Part shown: positions 1-6,035 of the stretch, one piece after another
How the letters are laid out: every line of letters begins with the position of its first letter
Numbering within the stretch: position 1 is the first letter of the stretch
Assembly (NCBI GenBank): GCA_009701105.1
Contig: WLKU01000047.1
Location: forward strand, 1-9,413
From: Actinomycetota bacterium
GTDB lineage: Bacteria; Actinomycetota; Acidimicrobiia; Acidimicrobiales; Ilumatobacteraceae
Length of the DNA: 9,413 nt
Direction of reading: 5' to 3'
Notes under the pieces: model-generated
Told to the model about the DNA's origin: nothing
Databases searched by the model: none
The model's input: the letters and a program-made list of their open reading frames with translations, nothing else
Position numbers and translations under genes: made by a program

Positions 1-147
1 AGCCAAATGCTCGCAACCTCTCGCAATTGCGTCAGCTGGCAACATCCACAACTGGTGGCCGTGTTTTGCACACCAGGCTTCCAAATCGACCAACAACTGG
101 GCGATCTCGCCGCGTGTGTGGTGAGAGACCACAAAAATGGATTTCAT
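1..147 (-). CDS. nadK: NAD kinase, N-terminal fragment (cut by window edge)
   Basis: Only the first 49 residues are present; the gene runs off the left edge. NAD kinase phosphorylates NAD to NADP with ATP or polyphosphate in the cytoplasm. The visible part starts MKSIFVVSHHTRGEIAQL and continues into an amphipathic helix (DLEAWCAKHGHQLWML), which is the usual N-terminal beta-strand, loop and helix of the family. The catalytic GGDGT motif lies beyond the edge and cannot be checked. The ATG at 147 is supported by a good GGAGG seven bases upstream. It follows tlyA after 24 nt on the same strand, and tlyA-nadK(-recN) is a common actinobacterial order, which carries much of the weight of this call. 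Another protein with a similar short Rossmann-like start is possible but less likely. Confidence 0.75.
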   Translation of the reverse strand, partial: MKSIFVVSHHTRGEIAQLLVDLEAWCAKHGHQLWMLPADAIARGCEHLA

Positions 148-154
148 CGGCTCG

Positions 155-159
155 CCTCC
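155..159 (-). promoter_or_regulatory. Ribosome binding site of nadK
   Basis: On the minus strand GGAGG stands 7 nt before the nadK ATG at 147. It is one of the clearest Shine-Dalgarno sequences in the window and fixes this start. Most other genes here show weak sites or are translationally coupled. Confidence 0.7.
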
Positions 160-171
160 ATGCCTGCCAAC

Positions 172-945
172 CTACTCAACCCCACTCACAGAGTGAGTAC
201 CACTTGCAGATTTCCTGCGTAGATGAAGCAGAAATTCAGTATTTCCATCGGCTCCGCGCAATGGAGATTCAATAAGCCCTGATTTCTCCATCCCCTGTGA
301 ATTAAAGGCACCAACTACCTGGGCAATCGTTCGTTGATGAATTTCAACGTCCCTAATCACGCCAGCACCCTTGTCTACCTCGGACTTTTCGGCTTCGAAC
401 TGTGGTTTCACAAGCAGGATCATGTCTCCATGTGGACGAAGAACTTCGCAAAGTGCTGTTGCAACCTGACGCAATGAAATAAAGGACAAATCAGCAACCA
501 CGACATCAAAGTGTCCGACTTGGGCACTCGTGATCGTACGGGCATTCGTAGAATCAAGCACTTTGACTCGTGGATCACGAACTAAACGATCATGCAGTTG
601 CGACTTGCCTACATCTAGTGACATAACTTCGCCTGCGCCTCGTTGCAACACGCAATCGGTGAACCCGCCCGTTGAAGCGCCAACATCTAATACACGCTTA
701 CCATCCAATTCAACACCAAACGAAAGTAAAGCCGCTTCGAGCTTGTCGCCACCTCGTGAAACAAAACGTGCGGGTGTCGACAACAACACGCTGTCCGAAT
801 TAGCAATCATCCGATTATCCGTGAGTGCAATCGATCCATTCACCAGGATTAAACCCTGGTCTACCAAAGTTTTAGCGTGTGCTACGTCCGTCGCGATCCC
901 TTGTTTGACCAACCATGCATCCAATCGCAAACGTGCTTTCGACAT
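172..945 (-). CDS. tlyA: TlyA family rRNA 2'-O-methyltransferase
   Basis: The product (257 aa) belongs to the TlyA family. Characterised actinobacterial members 2'-O-methylate C1409 of 16S and C1920 of 23S rRNA with S-adenosylmethionine, and their loss gives capreomycin resistance. Residues about 5-62 form an S4 RNA-binding domain (RLRLDAWLVKQG, then LVDQGLILVNG). The rest is an FtsJ/RrmJ-like Rossmann methyltransferase with SAM motif LDVGASTGGF at 86-95. The expected K-D-K-E tetrad is visible: K68 in SRGGDK, D152 in VVADLSF, K180 in LLVKPQFE and E237 in GNTEFLL. The frame extends upstream to a TTG at 963 that would overlap the HAD gene, but the ATG at 945 places the S4 domain at the N-terminus as in relatives. 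The Shine-Dalgarno is weak; the HAD stop is only 4 nt upstream, so translational coupling is likely. Confidence 0.95.
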   Translation of the reverse strand: MSKARLRLDAWLVKQGIATDVAHAKTLVDQGLILVNGSIALTDNRMIANSDSVLLSTPARFVSRGGDKLEAALLSFGVELDGKRVLDVGASTGGFTDCVLQRGAGEVMSLDVGKSQLHDRLVRDPRVKVLDSTNARTITSAQVGHFDVVVADLSFISLRQVATALCEVLRPHGDMILLVKPQFEAEKSEVDKGAGVIRDVEIHQRTIAQVVGAFNSQGMEKSGLIESPLRGADGNTEFLLHLRRKSASGTHSVSGVE

Positions 946-949
946 CTGT

Positions 950-1816
950 CTATGAACCAACAATCATCTGGGCGAAAGTTGCAAGATCTGCAAACACCTG
1001 CCTGCTTCCGTTTGCTTGATCATTCACATCACTACTCGCATCATCACTCACGTCATTTAGTGACGAGATGCCAGTCAACACCTGGGCAAACTTGCAGCCG
1101 ACGGTTTGAGCGAATTTCCCGTCCGTCGATGGTCTGTCACCAACCATCCATGCGTTGGAAAAATCATCAACACCCAAAACTTGGCGCACCAAGTCGGCCA
1201 TCGGCTTATGAGGCTTACCCGCAATGATTGGCTCAACACCTGAAGCAGCAGCAACAGCCGCCAAAATCGAACCACCACCGGGTATCAATCCGTGAGGTGT
1301 TGGATAGGTTGCATCATCATTGGTCGCGATCAACCGTGCACCATTACGCACCGCATGAGACAGTCTTGTCAGTCCGCGATAATCGAATGTTGCGTGATAC
1401 CCGACCATCACCACGTCAATTTCCTGATCAAATTGCTTATCAGATTCGCTCTTCATTTTCTGAGCATCTGAATCACCATGAGTGTGATCATCAGACCGTC
1501 CTGCCAGAATTGCCCCTGCATTTTCTATAGCCTCTACTGCGCCAGGACCTCCCCCAAGCAGCACTCGGTCACCCGTGCGCAACAGCGCGCCAGCTGCTTG
1601 AGACGAAGTAACAACGTCACCGTGCGCATCAATGCCTATTGACGCCAAAGCTTTTTCTTGATCGGAAACAACAGAAAATGAATTATTCGTGACGAACAAC
1701 ACGCGGTGTCCAGCTTTTCTCAGCGAATCAATTGCATTAACTGAACCCGCAATGGGTTGATGCATTAGCCAAACGACACCATCCAAATCGCACAAAATTG
1801 GAGCTGCAGATGGCAC
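950..1816 (-). CDS. HAD superfamily (class IIA, NagD-like) phosphatase
   Basis: This 288-aa cytoplasmic protein has the motifs of the HAD-IIA (NagD/4-nitrophenylphosphatase/phosphoglycolate phosphatase-like) family: nucleophile motif DLDGV at 10-14 with D10 and D12, motif II TNNS at 43-46, AGKPHKPM with the motif III lysine K201, and motif IV GDRPSTDG at 226-233. The C2-type cap should occupy roughly 65-195. The substrate cannot be read from sequence; NagD relatives act on nucleotide monophosphates or sugar phosphates. Two hydrophilic stretches look like lineage-specific loops: 106-133, rich in D, S, H and K, within the cap, and 250-272, rich in S, D and N, near the C-terminus. The start is GTG at 1816, only 9 nt from the divergent GTG of the DUF1015 gene, with no good Shine-Dalgarno. 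It is followed by tlyA after 4 nt; a HAD gene before tlyA is a known actinobacterial arrangement. Confidence 0.88.
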   Translation of the reverse strand: MPSAAPILCDLDGVVWLMHQPIAGSVNAIDSLRKAGHRVLFVTNNSFSVVSDQEKALASIGIDAHGDVVTSSQAAGALLRTGDRVLLGGGPGAVEAIENAGAILAGRSDDHTHGDSDAQKMKSESDKQFDQEIDVVMVGYHATFDYRGLTRLSHAVRNGARLIATNDDATYPTPHGLIPGGGSILAAVAAASGVEPIIAGKPHKPMADLVRQVLGVDDFSNAWMVGDRPSTDGKFAQTVGCKFAQVLTGISSLNDVSDDASSDVNDQANGSRQVFADLATFAQMIVGS

Positions 1817-1830
1817 ACTGTAATTGTGCC
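1812..1830. promoter_or_regulatory. Inverted repeat covering two divergent GTG starts
   Basis: GGCACA (1812-1817), a 7-base spacer, and TGTGCC (1825-1830) form a perfect 6-bp-arm inverted repeat. Each arm contains one start codon: GTG of the HAD gene on minus at 1816 and GTG of the DUF1015 gene on plus at 1826. Part of the symmetry follows from both proteins starting Met-Pro. Neither gene has a convincing Shine-Dalgarno, so leaderless transcription is plausible, with each promoter lying inside the other gene. An operator role is only a possibility. Confidence 0.3.
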
Positions 1831-3028
1831 TCGTTTTCTTCCCTTTCGCGCACTTCGATTTGCGCCGTCCACAGACCTCGGTAAGACCTGTGCTCCCCCA
1901 TACGACGTCTTAAATGACAGCGACCGCTCCAATTTGGTTGCTCAACATGATCACAACATCGTCAATATCGATTTACCCATCGCAACTTCGACTCAGCCGG
2001 ACGCATATTTAGCAGCAGCACAAATTCTTAGTGAATGGATTCAAAGTGGCGTACTCGTGCGCGACGAGTCTCCATCCTTCACTTTGTACCGCATGCAATT
2101 TCGTGACACCCTTGGTAATCAACGAAATATCGTTGGAGTGCTGGGCGGCTTGGAAGTCGTAGACGAAGGTGCAGGTGGCGTTCTACCCCACGAGCGCACG
2201 ACTCCAAAGGCTAAAACCGATCGACTAGACCTCACCAAGGCAACCGATGCAAATCTTTCGCCTGTTTGGGGTCTGAGTCTCGCGCCAGGACTGAGCGAGA
2301 TACTCAAAACTCCCGCAGGGGTTGTTGGCTCATACGTTGATGATCAGGGCGTCACACACACCGTTGAACGAGTCAGCGACCCAACCCGTATCGCATCAAT
2401 AACCGATTGCATTGCACAACATCCGGTCATCATCGCTGATGGTCACCACCGCTATGCAATCAGTCGCACCTACAGAGACGAAACGCGTATTCGTACAAAC
2501 TCAACTTCTACCGATGCAGAACAAACGCTCACCTTTGTCAATGAGCTGATCGATGAGCAACTCAGCGTTGCTGCAATTCATCGCCTGTATACCGATGTCT
2601 CGGCAAAAGCACTACTCGAAGCCCTTGCAACATCATTCACCATCACCGATGCTCCAGCAGTTGATTCAAACACGCTTTCGACGATGGACAAAGACAACTG
2701 TCTGTGTTTCATTGATGGAGACCTACAGACAAAATGGCTAACTCCACGCGCAGATGCGTTCGTTGGCATTCGGTCACTTGATAGTGCCCGCCTCGAACAT
2801 GCTCTGCGCGATCTTGCGCATACGGTTTCTTTTCAGCATGGTGTGGTCGAGGTTGTTGACGTGCTGACGCAACAACAAGCCAACGCAGCGATTCTGATTC
2901 GCCCTGTGAGCGTTGCAGAAATCAAACGAACTGCAACAGAAGGCATTTTGATGCCACCAAAGTCAACATTCTTTACGCCAAAACTGCGTACTGGTTTTGT
3001 AATCCGCGAACTCAATACTCGCGATTAA
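1826..3028 (+). CDS. DUF1015 family protein
   Basis: A 400-aa protein of the DUF1015 family (Pfam PF06245), of about the usual full length; no biochemical function is established that I can name. Family hallmarks are visible in order: FLPFRALRFAP at 4-14, APPYDVL at 23-29, the conserved HERTTPKAKTDRLDL at 122-136, ADGHHRYA at 204-211 and the C-terminal MPPKSTFFTPKL block at 376-387 followed by RTGFVIREL. No signal peptide or membrane segment is seen, so it is probably cytosolic. The conserved His, Arg, Lys and Asp clusters suggest a phosphate- or nucleotide-handling enzyme, but that is inference. The GTG start at 1826 is chosen because family members begin almost exactly there. It is the only plus-strand gene, 9 nt from the divergent HAD gene and 6 nt from the convergent TPR gene, so its promoter must lie within the 5' end of the HAD gene. 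Confidence 0.9.
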   Translation: MPRFLPFRALRFAPSTDLGKTCAPPYDVLNDSDRSNLVAQHDHNIVNIDLPIATSTQPDAYLAAAQILSEWIQSGVLVRDESPSFTLYRMQFRDTLGNQRNIVGVLGGLEVVDEGAGGVLPHERTTPKAKTDRLDLTKATDANLSPVWGLSLAPGLSEILKTPAGVVGSYVDDQGVTHTVERVSDPTRIASITDCIAQHPVIIADGHHRYAISRTYRDETRIRTNSTSTDAEQTLTFVNELIDEQLSVAAIHRLYTDVSAKALLEALATSFTITDAPAVDSNTLSTMDKDNCLCFIDGDLQTKWLTPRADAFVGIRSLDSARLEHALRDLAHTVSFQHGVVEVVDVLTQQQANAAILIRPVSVAEIKRTATEGILMPPKSTFFTPKLRTGFVIRELNTRD

Positions 3029-3034
3029 TTGCTT

Positions 3035-4642
3035 TTAGCGAGAACCTAGAGTCTCAAGCCGATCACGAACATCGGTGAAGTCTGCATCATTCTTTGCAAT
3101 GCGCTGGAAAATCGTGCGTGCCTGAACAACGTCGCCCGATCGGTCGTACAAGTCGGCGAGCACATACCATTCGCGCAAATGATGCTCGCGAACCTTGGCT
3201 GGATTTTGCTTGGATTGTTGCATCAAACGCACTGCGGCTTGAATGTCACCCTGGTCTGCAAGCGCACTTGCAGCGACAATGCGACCTTCAGCAACAATCG
3301 TTGGATCTGGAGACGCATCTTTGAGTTCTTTCCACAACTCATCGACTTTGTCATAACGCATCAATGCGCGATAGCAGTCTGAGAGCACTGGATGATTCAG
3401 TGTTGAACCAGATGTGAGTGCTCGTGCCTGCTCGAGGTGATCAGCGGCATCGCGCCATTGACCCATGCGATACATCGACAATCCAGCGATTTCGTGAATC
3501 AGTTCAACTCCCGGGCAATCCCGCGAGATTGGAATGATGATCTTCTTAGCGTCTTGGTAACGACCGCGCTCAAACGCATCGAGTGCCAACGCAAGTTTTT
3601 CGATCAGGCGCTTGGATGCGCGCTCTCCGACAATTGCGATGATGCTTCCAGCGACTGTTGCTTCAACATGTGCCATCGCGGCTGCAGAAGCACGACGCTC
3701 ATCTCGCTCAAGGCGAATTGGTGCTGACTCTTCCTCGCGGCGCGGGCCACGACCACGTGCTGGACGAGTCGAACCTTCGTCTTTCCAAACCTCATTTGAT
3801 TGCGTGTTGCGCGGTAGCGCGTCGCGATCATTCTTGCGTCCACCTGTGCGATAACGAACTTCGTCAGCTTTGCGCTGCGCAGCAGTCTGCGGAACTACTG
3901 GACGATCATCATCGCGGAACGAACGACCGCTATCTGGACGACCGCGACCTGCTGGAGGACGACCACGACTTGCTGAATCACCGCGACCATACGACGGACG
4001 ATCGCCACGATCTGCTGACGGACGACCACTACTTGGACGACCGCGACCTGCTGGAGGACGACCCGCTGAATCACCGCGACCATACGAAGGACGATCACCG
4101 CGATCTCCGCGATCTGCTGATGGACGACCGCGACCTGCTGGAGGACGACCCGCTGAATCACCACGACCATACGAAGGACGATCGCCACGATCTGCTGACG
4201 GACGACCGCGACCTGCTGGAGGACGACCCGCTGAATCACCACGACCATACGAAGGACGATCACCGCGATCTCCGCGATCTGCTGATGGACGACCACTACT
4301 TGGGCGACCGCGACCTGCTGGAGGACGACCCGCTGAATCACCACGGCTATACGACGGACGATCACCGCGATCTGCTGACGGACGACCGCGACTTGGGCCA
4401 TCACTTTGTCCGTATGCAGGACGACCTGCTGGACGACTACCTGGACGGGCCGGACGCTCACTACGACTGTCCGAAGGACGACCCCGACTGTCCGAAGGAC
4501 GGCCACTACTTGGACGACCACGACCTGCGGCTGGTCTGTCTGAACGACCACCTGCACCGCCGGGACGGGCTGGACGCGATGGTCTGCCGGATTCTTCTTC
4601 CCGTCGCGGACGACGTGGACCGCGATTTTCTGGGGTTGGCAC
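3035..4642 (-). CDS. TPR-repeat protein with long disordered Arg/Gly-rich N-terminal region
   Basis: The 535-aa product has two halves. Residues 1-310 are low complexity, dominated by R, G, P, S and D, with RPRREEESG near the start and a related RRGPRREEES-like block (GPRREEESAP) near 299-308. Residues 87-234 hold five tandem units built on RPSADRGDRPSYGRGD plus SAGRPPAGRG. Residues about 345-535 are alanine-rich helical repeats of TPR type (for example ALDAFERGRYQDAKKII, GLSMYRMGQWRDAADHLEQA, ADLYDRSGDVVQARTIFQRI). No signal peptide or membrane segment is evident. The location matches the TPR gene downstream of tyrS in mycobacteria (Rv1691, from memory). The arginine/glycine-rich half could bind RNA or drive condensation; this is inferred from composition. 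I chose GTG at 4642 (protein begins MPTPENRG); the frame is open back to a TTG at 4705, with other GTG/TTG options at 4690, 4669 and 4666. There is no clear Shine-Dalgarno. Confidence 0.85.
   Translation of the reverse strand: MPTPENRGPRRPRREEESGRPSRPARPGGAGGRSDRPAAGRGRPSSGRPSDSRGRPSDSRSERPARPGSRPAGRPAYGQSDGPSRGRPSADRGDRPSYSRGDSAGRPPAGRGRPSSGRPSADRGDRGDRPSYGRGDSAGRPPAGRGRPSADRGDRPSYGRGDSAGRPPAGRGRPSADRGDRGDRPSYGRGDSAGRPPAGRGRPSSGRPSADRGDRPSYGRGDSASRGRPPAGRGRPDSGRSFRDDDRPVVPQTAAQRKADEVRYRTGGRKNDRDALPRNTQSNEVWKDEGSTRPARGRGPRREEESAPIRLERDERRASAAAMAHVEATVAGSIIAIVGERASKRLIEKLALALDAFERGRYQDAKKIIIPISRDCPGVELIHEIAGLSMYRMGQWRDAADHLEQARALTSGSTLNHPVLSDCYRALMRYDKVDELWKELKDASPDPTIVAEGRIVAASALADQGDIQAAVRLMQQSKQNPAKVREHHLREWYVLADLYDRSGDVVQARTIFQRIAKNDADFTDVRDRLETLGSR
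3941..4384 (-). repeat. Coding tandem repeat array, five imperfect units
   Basis: This 444-bp array encodes residues 87-234 of the TPR protein. Five units run 87-112 (26 aa), 113-146 (34), 147-172 (26), 173-201 (29) and 202-234 (33). Each has a core RPSADRGDRPSYGRGD followed by SAGRPPAGRG. Lengths differ by in-frame insertion of SGRPS, an extra RGD, or SRG. On the plus strand the unit is recognisable as repeated GACCTGCTGGAGGACGAC and ATACGAAGGACGATC blocks that are nearly identical in DNA, not only in protein, which points to recent duplication or recombination-driven homogenisation. All length changes are multiples of three. Confidence 0.9.
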
Positions 4643-4649
4643 TTGATGA

Positions 4650-4655
4650 AGTCTA
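4650..4655 (-). promoter_or_regulatory. Possible -10 element of a leaderless TPR gene transcript
   Basis: On the minus strand TAGACT (fits TANNNT, 4 of 6 to TATAAT) ends 7 nt before the GTG at 4642, the spacing expected if transcription starts at the start codon. The absence of a Shine-Dalgarno agrees with this. A six-base match is weak evidence alone. Confidence 0.3.
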
Positions 4656-4675
4656 CTTGCAAACAACACGTAAAC

Positions 4676-4698
4676 GTCGCACTTACGCAATATGCGAC
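4676..4698. repeat. Inverted repeat between tyrS and the TPR gene
   Basis: GTCGCA (4676-4681) and TGCGAC (4693-4698) are perfect inverted arms separated by 11 nt. The element lies in the gap between the tyrS stop and the TPR gene start. No T-run follows on either strand, so it is not a standard intrinsic terminator; it may be an RNA stem, an operator, or chance. Confidence 0.3.
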
Positions 4699-4700
4699 TG

Positions 4701-4713
4701 ATCAATTATTGAT
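4701..4713. promoter_or_regulatory. 13-bp AT-rich palindrome downstream of tyrS
   Basis: ATCAAT-T-ATTGAT is a perfect palindrome with a single central base, in the 83-nt gap between tyrS and the TPR gene. Its size suits a small dimeric regulator. It does not match the ARG box core (TGAAT-N4-ATTCA). It sits 12 nt beyond the tyrS stop and directly next to the other inverted repeat. Confidence 0.25.
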
Positions 4714-4725
4714 TGAATCGAAAAC

Positions 4726-6018
4726 TTATCCCTGGAAATCAATCAAGTGATAGGCAGTTTTGCCCTTACGCAGCAACAACCACCTCGAATGCAACAGTGG
4801 AATCTTGTCAAGCTTGGTGTGTTCGTCGATTTGTTCTCCGTTGGCCCGCACACTTCGCTGAGTCAGCAATCTGCGCGCTTCAGTATTTGATGTTGCGAGT
4901 CCGGTCAACACCAAAACACTTACGGCATCACCCAAAGCAGCTTTCCCCATCGCGCTACCCGATACTTCAGAGGCAATCAGATGCAAAGCCGCAGGGCTTG
5001 CCGAAACTGGATTTGCTCCAAACAACACATCGGCTGCCTGCTCGGCCGCGACCGCCGATTCTTCACCATGCAGCAACTCGGTCAACTCACGTGCGAGCGT
5101 TCGCTGTGCAACACGCGACTCTGGTCGAGCGCGCTGCTCGGTCAATATCTCGTTGATCTCATCCATCGAACGCAACGAAAACTGAGGCAACATCTTTTCA
5201 ATATCAATATCACTCAGTTGCATCCAAAACTGGCGGAACTGGTACGGAGAAGTCCGACGAGCATCAAGCCACACAGCACCATCAGCTGTCTTACCAAACT
5301 TTGATCCGTCAGACTTCGTGACGAGTGGCCATGTCAGACCGAAAGCACTTCTTCCCAATGTCTTTCGAATGAGATCAATACCCGCTGTGATATTGCCCCA
5401 CTGATCGGATCCACCCATTTGCATTTCACAACCTAGGTGCTCACAGAGATGTCGAAAATCGTTTGCTTGCAGCAACATGTAACTGAACTCGGTAAATGAA
5501 AGACCGTTACCTTCTGCAAATCGAGACTTGACTGAATCTTTTGCCAACATTTGATTGACTGTGATGTGTTTGCCGACATCTCGTAAAAAGTCAAGTGCAG
5601 AGACCTTTGATGTCCACTCTGCGTTGTCGACCAAGATCGCCTGAGTATGCCCAGGAGAGAAATCCAAAATTCGCTCGAGTTGTCGCTTGATCGATTGCAC
5701 GTTGTGATTCAGAGTTTCTGCATCGAGCAGATTTCTTTCGTCACTTCGACCTGATGGATCGCCAACCATGCCAGTTGCCCCACCAGCCAACACAACAGGA
5801 CGGTGCCCTAACAGCTGCAGGCGTCTGAGTGAAATTTGCCCTAAGAGATTTCCTACATGCAGCGAATCTGAAGTTGGGTCGAAACCTACATAAGCAGAAA
5901 TCTGCGAAGATGTGCTTCGGGCGGTCAGCTCTGCCCTATCAGTCGAGTCGTGAATCAGCCCTCGTGAAGCAAACTCGGCAACGATGTCGCGATGCACCGG
6001 AACACCATTGGAGGCCAT
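4726..6018 (-). CDS. tyrS: Tyrosyl-tRNA synthetase
   Basis: A full-length (430 aa) class Ic TyrRS that charges tRNA-Tyr with tyrosine in the cytoplasm. The Rossmann catalytic domain shows YVGFDPT at 43-49, the HIGH-type signature HVGN at 54-57, tyrosine-pocket residues around Y180, Q184 and D187, MGGSDQWGN at 201-209, and the KMSKS-type loop KFGKT at 240-244. An anticodon-binding helical region follows, and an S4 RNA-binding domain occupies about 365-426 (ARRLLTQRSVRANGEQI). The bacterial TyrS-specific Lys in the HIGH/KMSKS loops and the C-terminal S4 domain make this the standard bacterial form. ATG at 6018 is chosen because upstream sequence lies in argH; there is no Shine-Dalgarno, and TAATAT lies at leaderless spacing. 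It follows argH after 17 nt, as an extension of the arginine cluster. Confidence 0.97.
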   Translation of the reverse strand: MASNGVPVHRDIVAEFASRGLIHDSTDRAELTARSTSSQISAYVGFDPTSDSLHVGNLLGQISLRRLQLLGHRPVVLAGGATGMVGDPSGRSDERNLLDAETLNHNVQSIKRQLERILDFSPGHTQAILVDNAEWTSKVSALDFLRDVGKHITVNQMLAKDSVKSRFAEGNGLSFTEFSYMLLQANDFRHLCEHLGCEMQMGGSDQWGNITAGIDLIRKTLGRSAFGLTWPLVTKSDGSKFGKTADGAVWLDARRTSPYQFRQFWMQLSDIDIEKMLPQFSLRSMDEINEILTEQRARPESRVAQRTLARELTELLHGEESAVAAEQAADVLFGANPVSASPAALHLIASEVSGSAMGKAALGDAVSVLVLTGLATSNTEARRLLTQRSVRANGEQIDEHTKLDKIPLLHSRWLLLRKGKTAYHLIDFQG

Positions 6019-6024
6019 GCGCCA

Positions 6025-6030
6025 ATATTA
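6025..6030 (-). promoter_or_regulatory. Possible -10 element of a leaderless tyrS transcript
   Basis: On the minus strand TAATAT ends 6 nt before the tyrS ATG at 6018, which would place the transcription start on the A of the start codon. The site is in the 17-nt gap after argH, so tyrS could have its own promoter in addition to read-through from the arg operon. No clear -35 was identified. Confidence 0.4.
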
Positions 6031-6035
6031 GGTGG

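Noticed and set aside
946..963. Upstream TTG start at 963 for tlyA
   Set aside because: It would add six residues before the S4 domain and overlap the HAD stop; the ATG at 945 matches the family N-terminus.
3018..3042. CTCGC and GCGAG arms at the convergent DUF1015/TPR ends as a bidirectional terminator
   Set aside because: The arms are only 5 bp with a 15-nt loop and no T-run, and they compete with another 5-bp pairing (CGCGA at 3005-3009 with TCGCG at 3019-3023); not distinguishable from chance.
3941..4384. CRISPR array
   Set aside because: The repeats are contiguous, in frame, variable in length by codons and have no unique spacers; this is a coding tandem repeat.
3870..4646. Plus-strand open frame of 258 codons rich in Arg, Pro and Gly
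   Set aside because: It is another antisense shadow of the same repeat array, with no start signal and no conserved domain.
3658..4701. Long plus-strand open frame of 347 codons opposite the TPR gene
   Set aside because: Its protein is Asp/His/Leu repeats produced by the coding repeat read in antisense; it has no recognisable domain, while the opposite frame has a coherent TPR-like half.
4643..4705. N-terminal extension of the TPR protein from TTG at 4705
   Set aside because: The extra 21 residues (with CDVYVLFASRLHQ) resemble no signal peptide or domain, and the charged low-complexity protein naturally begins at the GTG at 4642. It cannot be excluded without alignment.
4701..4713. ArgR operator (ARG box)
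   Set aside because: The palindrome ATCAAT-T-ATTGAT does not match the TGAAT-N4-ATTCA core and lies downstream of tyrS rather than before the arg genes.
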